Source of the DNA: Campylobacter sp.
GTDB taxonomy: Bacteria; Campylobacterota; Campylobacteria; Campylobacterales; Campylobacteraceae
Assembly (NCBI GenBank): GCA_017940085.1
Contig: JAGAZK010000064.1
Coordinates: forward strand, 1-6,965
Direction: 5' to 3'
Length of the DNA: 6,965 bases
Shown here: positions 5,940 to 6,965 of the stretch, piece after piece
Position numbering within the stretch: the first letter of the stretch is position 1
How the letters are laid out: every line of letters begins with the position of its first letter
Notes under the pieces: model-generated
Database searches by the model: none
What the model saw: the letters and a program-made list of their open reading frames with translations, nothing else
Told to the model about the DNA's origin: nothing
Made by a program: the position numbers and the translations under genes

Positions 5940-6852
5940 AATTTTAATTTTGCTTTTTGCTTTTTGTTCCATATTATTTGCTAATGAAGTTTCAGAAAAT
6001 ATTATCACTTCATCTAGTTACGGAGATAAAACCATAAATGAACGAGAACTAAATTCAAAGGATTTAAACTATCGCCACCAACAAACACTTTATAAAGAAA
6101 CAATACTAAATTGGCATTATTATTTTACAGGCTTAAATCCACGAGCAAAAGAAGTTGTGGGTTCAAATTCCAAATTTGTTTTTCCTGTAACTTATGATAA
6201 AACAAGTGGTGTTGCAGATGGCAATAAATCAAAACAATTAGTAACTATTAAAGGATTTTGTTTTATTACTGATGATGTTAATGTAGGAAAACAACCTGCA
6301 AGTTTAAGAGTTGAATGTCAAACAAACGGCGGAGCTGTTACAATGTTTGGAAATTTAGTTAATGTAAATGAAAAAGCTTCGCTAGTAGTTGATCCTAAAT
6401 ACATAGAAAAAGACGGAGTTAGATTTTATGTTGATAGCTCTATTGTAACAAATGAAGCTAAAACTTCTTACAATGTTGCAACTTATGTTAATGACAGAAA
6501 AATAGCTGAAATTGGTTGGGGTGGTTTAAGCGTAAGTGCTGATGAGATGAAAACAGCTACTAATGAATATTTAAGAGCATTAGAACAATCAAAAACAAAA
6601 CAAGAAGTTGTTTATGTAACAACTACTGATCCATCAGGGAATTCATATATGACACCAACAACTACAACAAATACACAAGAGCCTGATCCGCTTGATTATT
6701 TAGTTAAAGCTGGTGTGAATATAGTTGCTAGTGTAGTTAAAAACACAGCTGAAATTTTTAAAGCAGATTTGCCGTATCTATATCAAATTGTAGGTGGTAG
6801 CAAAATTTGGATTGATTTAAAAGTAAATAAACAAGGAGAATATGTAAAATGA
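5923..6852 (+). CDS. secreted periplasmic protein, weakly TraB/VirB10-like, 309 aa
   Basis: From the ATG at 5923 the protein has a clean signal peptide (K-R-K-N-K, hydrophobic 7-18, cleavage after L-F-A at residue 20). Residues 105-165 are beta-like: 'G-F-C-F-I-T-D-D' with Cys113, then 'S-L-R-V-E-C-Q-T-N-G' with Cys132, then 'M-F-G-N-L-V'. The C-x18-C with R-x-x-C-x-x-x-G recalls TraB of F-type systems. A Thr-rich flexible stretch (231-252) follows. The C-terminus has a helix (V-N-I-V-A-S-V-V) and ends in 'I-V-G-G-S-K-I-W-I-D-L-K-V', like the last strand of VirB10/TraB proteins. Unlike those, it lacks an N-terminal inner-membrane anchor. The resemblance is weak and an unrelated periplasmic family is possible. 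The gene overlaps the lipoprotein gene by 17 bases and the next gene as ATGA. Confidence 0.72.
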   Translation: MKRKNKILILLFAFCSILFANEVSENIITSSSYGDKTINERELNSKDLNYRHQQTLYKETILNWHYYFTGLNPRAKEVVGSNSKFVFPVTYDKTSGVADGNKSKQLVTIKGFCFITDDVNVGKQPASLRVECQTNGGAVTMFGNLVNVNEKASLVVDPKYIEKDGVRFYVDSSIVTNEAKTSYNVATYVNDRKIAEIGWGGLSVSADEMKTATNEYLRALEQSKTKQEVVYVTTTDPSGNSYMTPTTTTNTQEPDPLDYLVKAGVNIVASVVKNTAEIFKADLPYLYQIVGGSKIWIDLKVNKQGEYVK

Positions 6853-6965
6853 TTAAAAAAATAGCATTTTTTAGTATTTTATCTTTTTCAATACTTTTTG
6901 GTGCTTCAACAGAAGATTTTTTCTACCAAAAAGGTTACGAAAATGGATACAACAAAGGTTACGAA
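6849..6965 (+). CDS. secreted protein with glycine-zipper N-terminus, 3'-truncated
   Basis: Thirty-nine residues are visible before the window ends. A signal peptide (MIKKIAFFSILSFSILFG, cleavage near residue 18-19) is followed by D-F-F and then 'Y-Q-K-G-Y-E-N-G-Y-N-K-G-Y' (26-38). Glycines 29, 33 and 37 are exactly four apart, a G-x3-G-x3-G glycine zipper with Tyr after each. AAGGAGA (6833-6839) precedes the ATG by 9 bases, and the start overlaps the preceding stop as ATGA. The N-terminus matches that of the SPOR-like protein in layout. The family cannot be told from this fragment; an outer-envelope or ring component is a guess from context. Confidence 0.8.
   Translation, partial: MIKKIAFFSILSFSILFGASTEDFFYQKGYENGYNKGYE

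Larger units (their letters stand above)
1..6965 (+). other. part of one long co-directional operon
   Basis: Eleven complete genes and two partial ones run in the same direction. There are ATGA overlaps at 1966, 2720, 3208, 5637 and 6849, 17-base overlaps at 1778 and 5923, and other gaps of 1 to 9 bases. No stretch long enough for an independent promoter region is left outside coding sequence. I found no tRNA, rRNA, CRISPR array, insertion sequence or attachment site. Operon promoter and terminal terminator must lie outside or be hidden inside genes. Confidence 0.85.

Noticed and set aside
1..6965. CRISPR, insertion sequence, tRNA or attachment-site repeats
   Set aside because: No regularly spaced repeats, terminal inverted repeats, transposase motifs or cloverleaf sequences were seen. 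Recurrent AAAAAGGATAT strings come from separate Glu-Lys-Gly-Tyr or Lys-Gly-Tyr coding.

Overview
The window is strongly AT-rich (A/T-ending codons, many Lys/Asn/Ile/Phe residues). Ribosome sites are AAGGA-type, and signal peptides end in short L/M-F-A or F-G cleavage sites. This fits Campylobacterota (Campylobacter, Arcobacter, Helicobacter and relatives). That placement comes from composition and style, not from a recognised marker gene. Everything lies on the + strand and the genes are packed end to end. The longest gap between them is 9 bases and several junctions are ATGA stop/start overlaps, so the window looks like the inside of one long operon. Neither the operon promoter nor its end is visible.

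Region 1 (1-1969) encodes cytoplasmic proteins: the C-terminal part of a classical AAA+ ATPase whose 5' end lies outside the window, an unrecognised soluble protein, and a very basic 63-residue protein with a likely helix-turn-helix. Region 2 (1966-3211) encodes a small two-helix membrane protein with a long signal sequence, resembling VirB2/TrbC/TraA pilins in layout. It is followed by a secreted coiled-coil protein and a four-helix inner-membrane protein. Region 3 (3208-6965) encodes envelope components. In order these are a secreted beta-domain protein resembling the N-terminal domain of VirB9/CagX/TraK; a small cytoplasmic coiled-coil protein; a bitopic inner-membrane protein ending in a GspC/PilP-like domain; a secreted protein with a SPOR-like segment; a lipoprotein; a secreted protein with weak resemblance to the TraB/VirB10 periplasmic region; and the start of another secreted protein with a glycine-repeat N-terminus.

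Together this looks like part of a divergent envelope-spanning machine, most likely a type IV secretion/conjugation-like apparatus on a mobile element: pilin, membrane platform, periplasmic ring, lipoprotein. No VirB4/TraC ATPase, coupling protein or relaxase lies inside the window, so the class is an inference. The main points for a second look are the noncanonical component set, a G-x-E-x-G motif shared by three envelope proteins, and two terminator-like hairpins inside coding sequences that could tune output along the operon.
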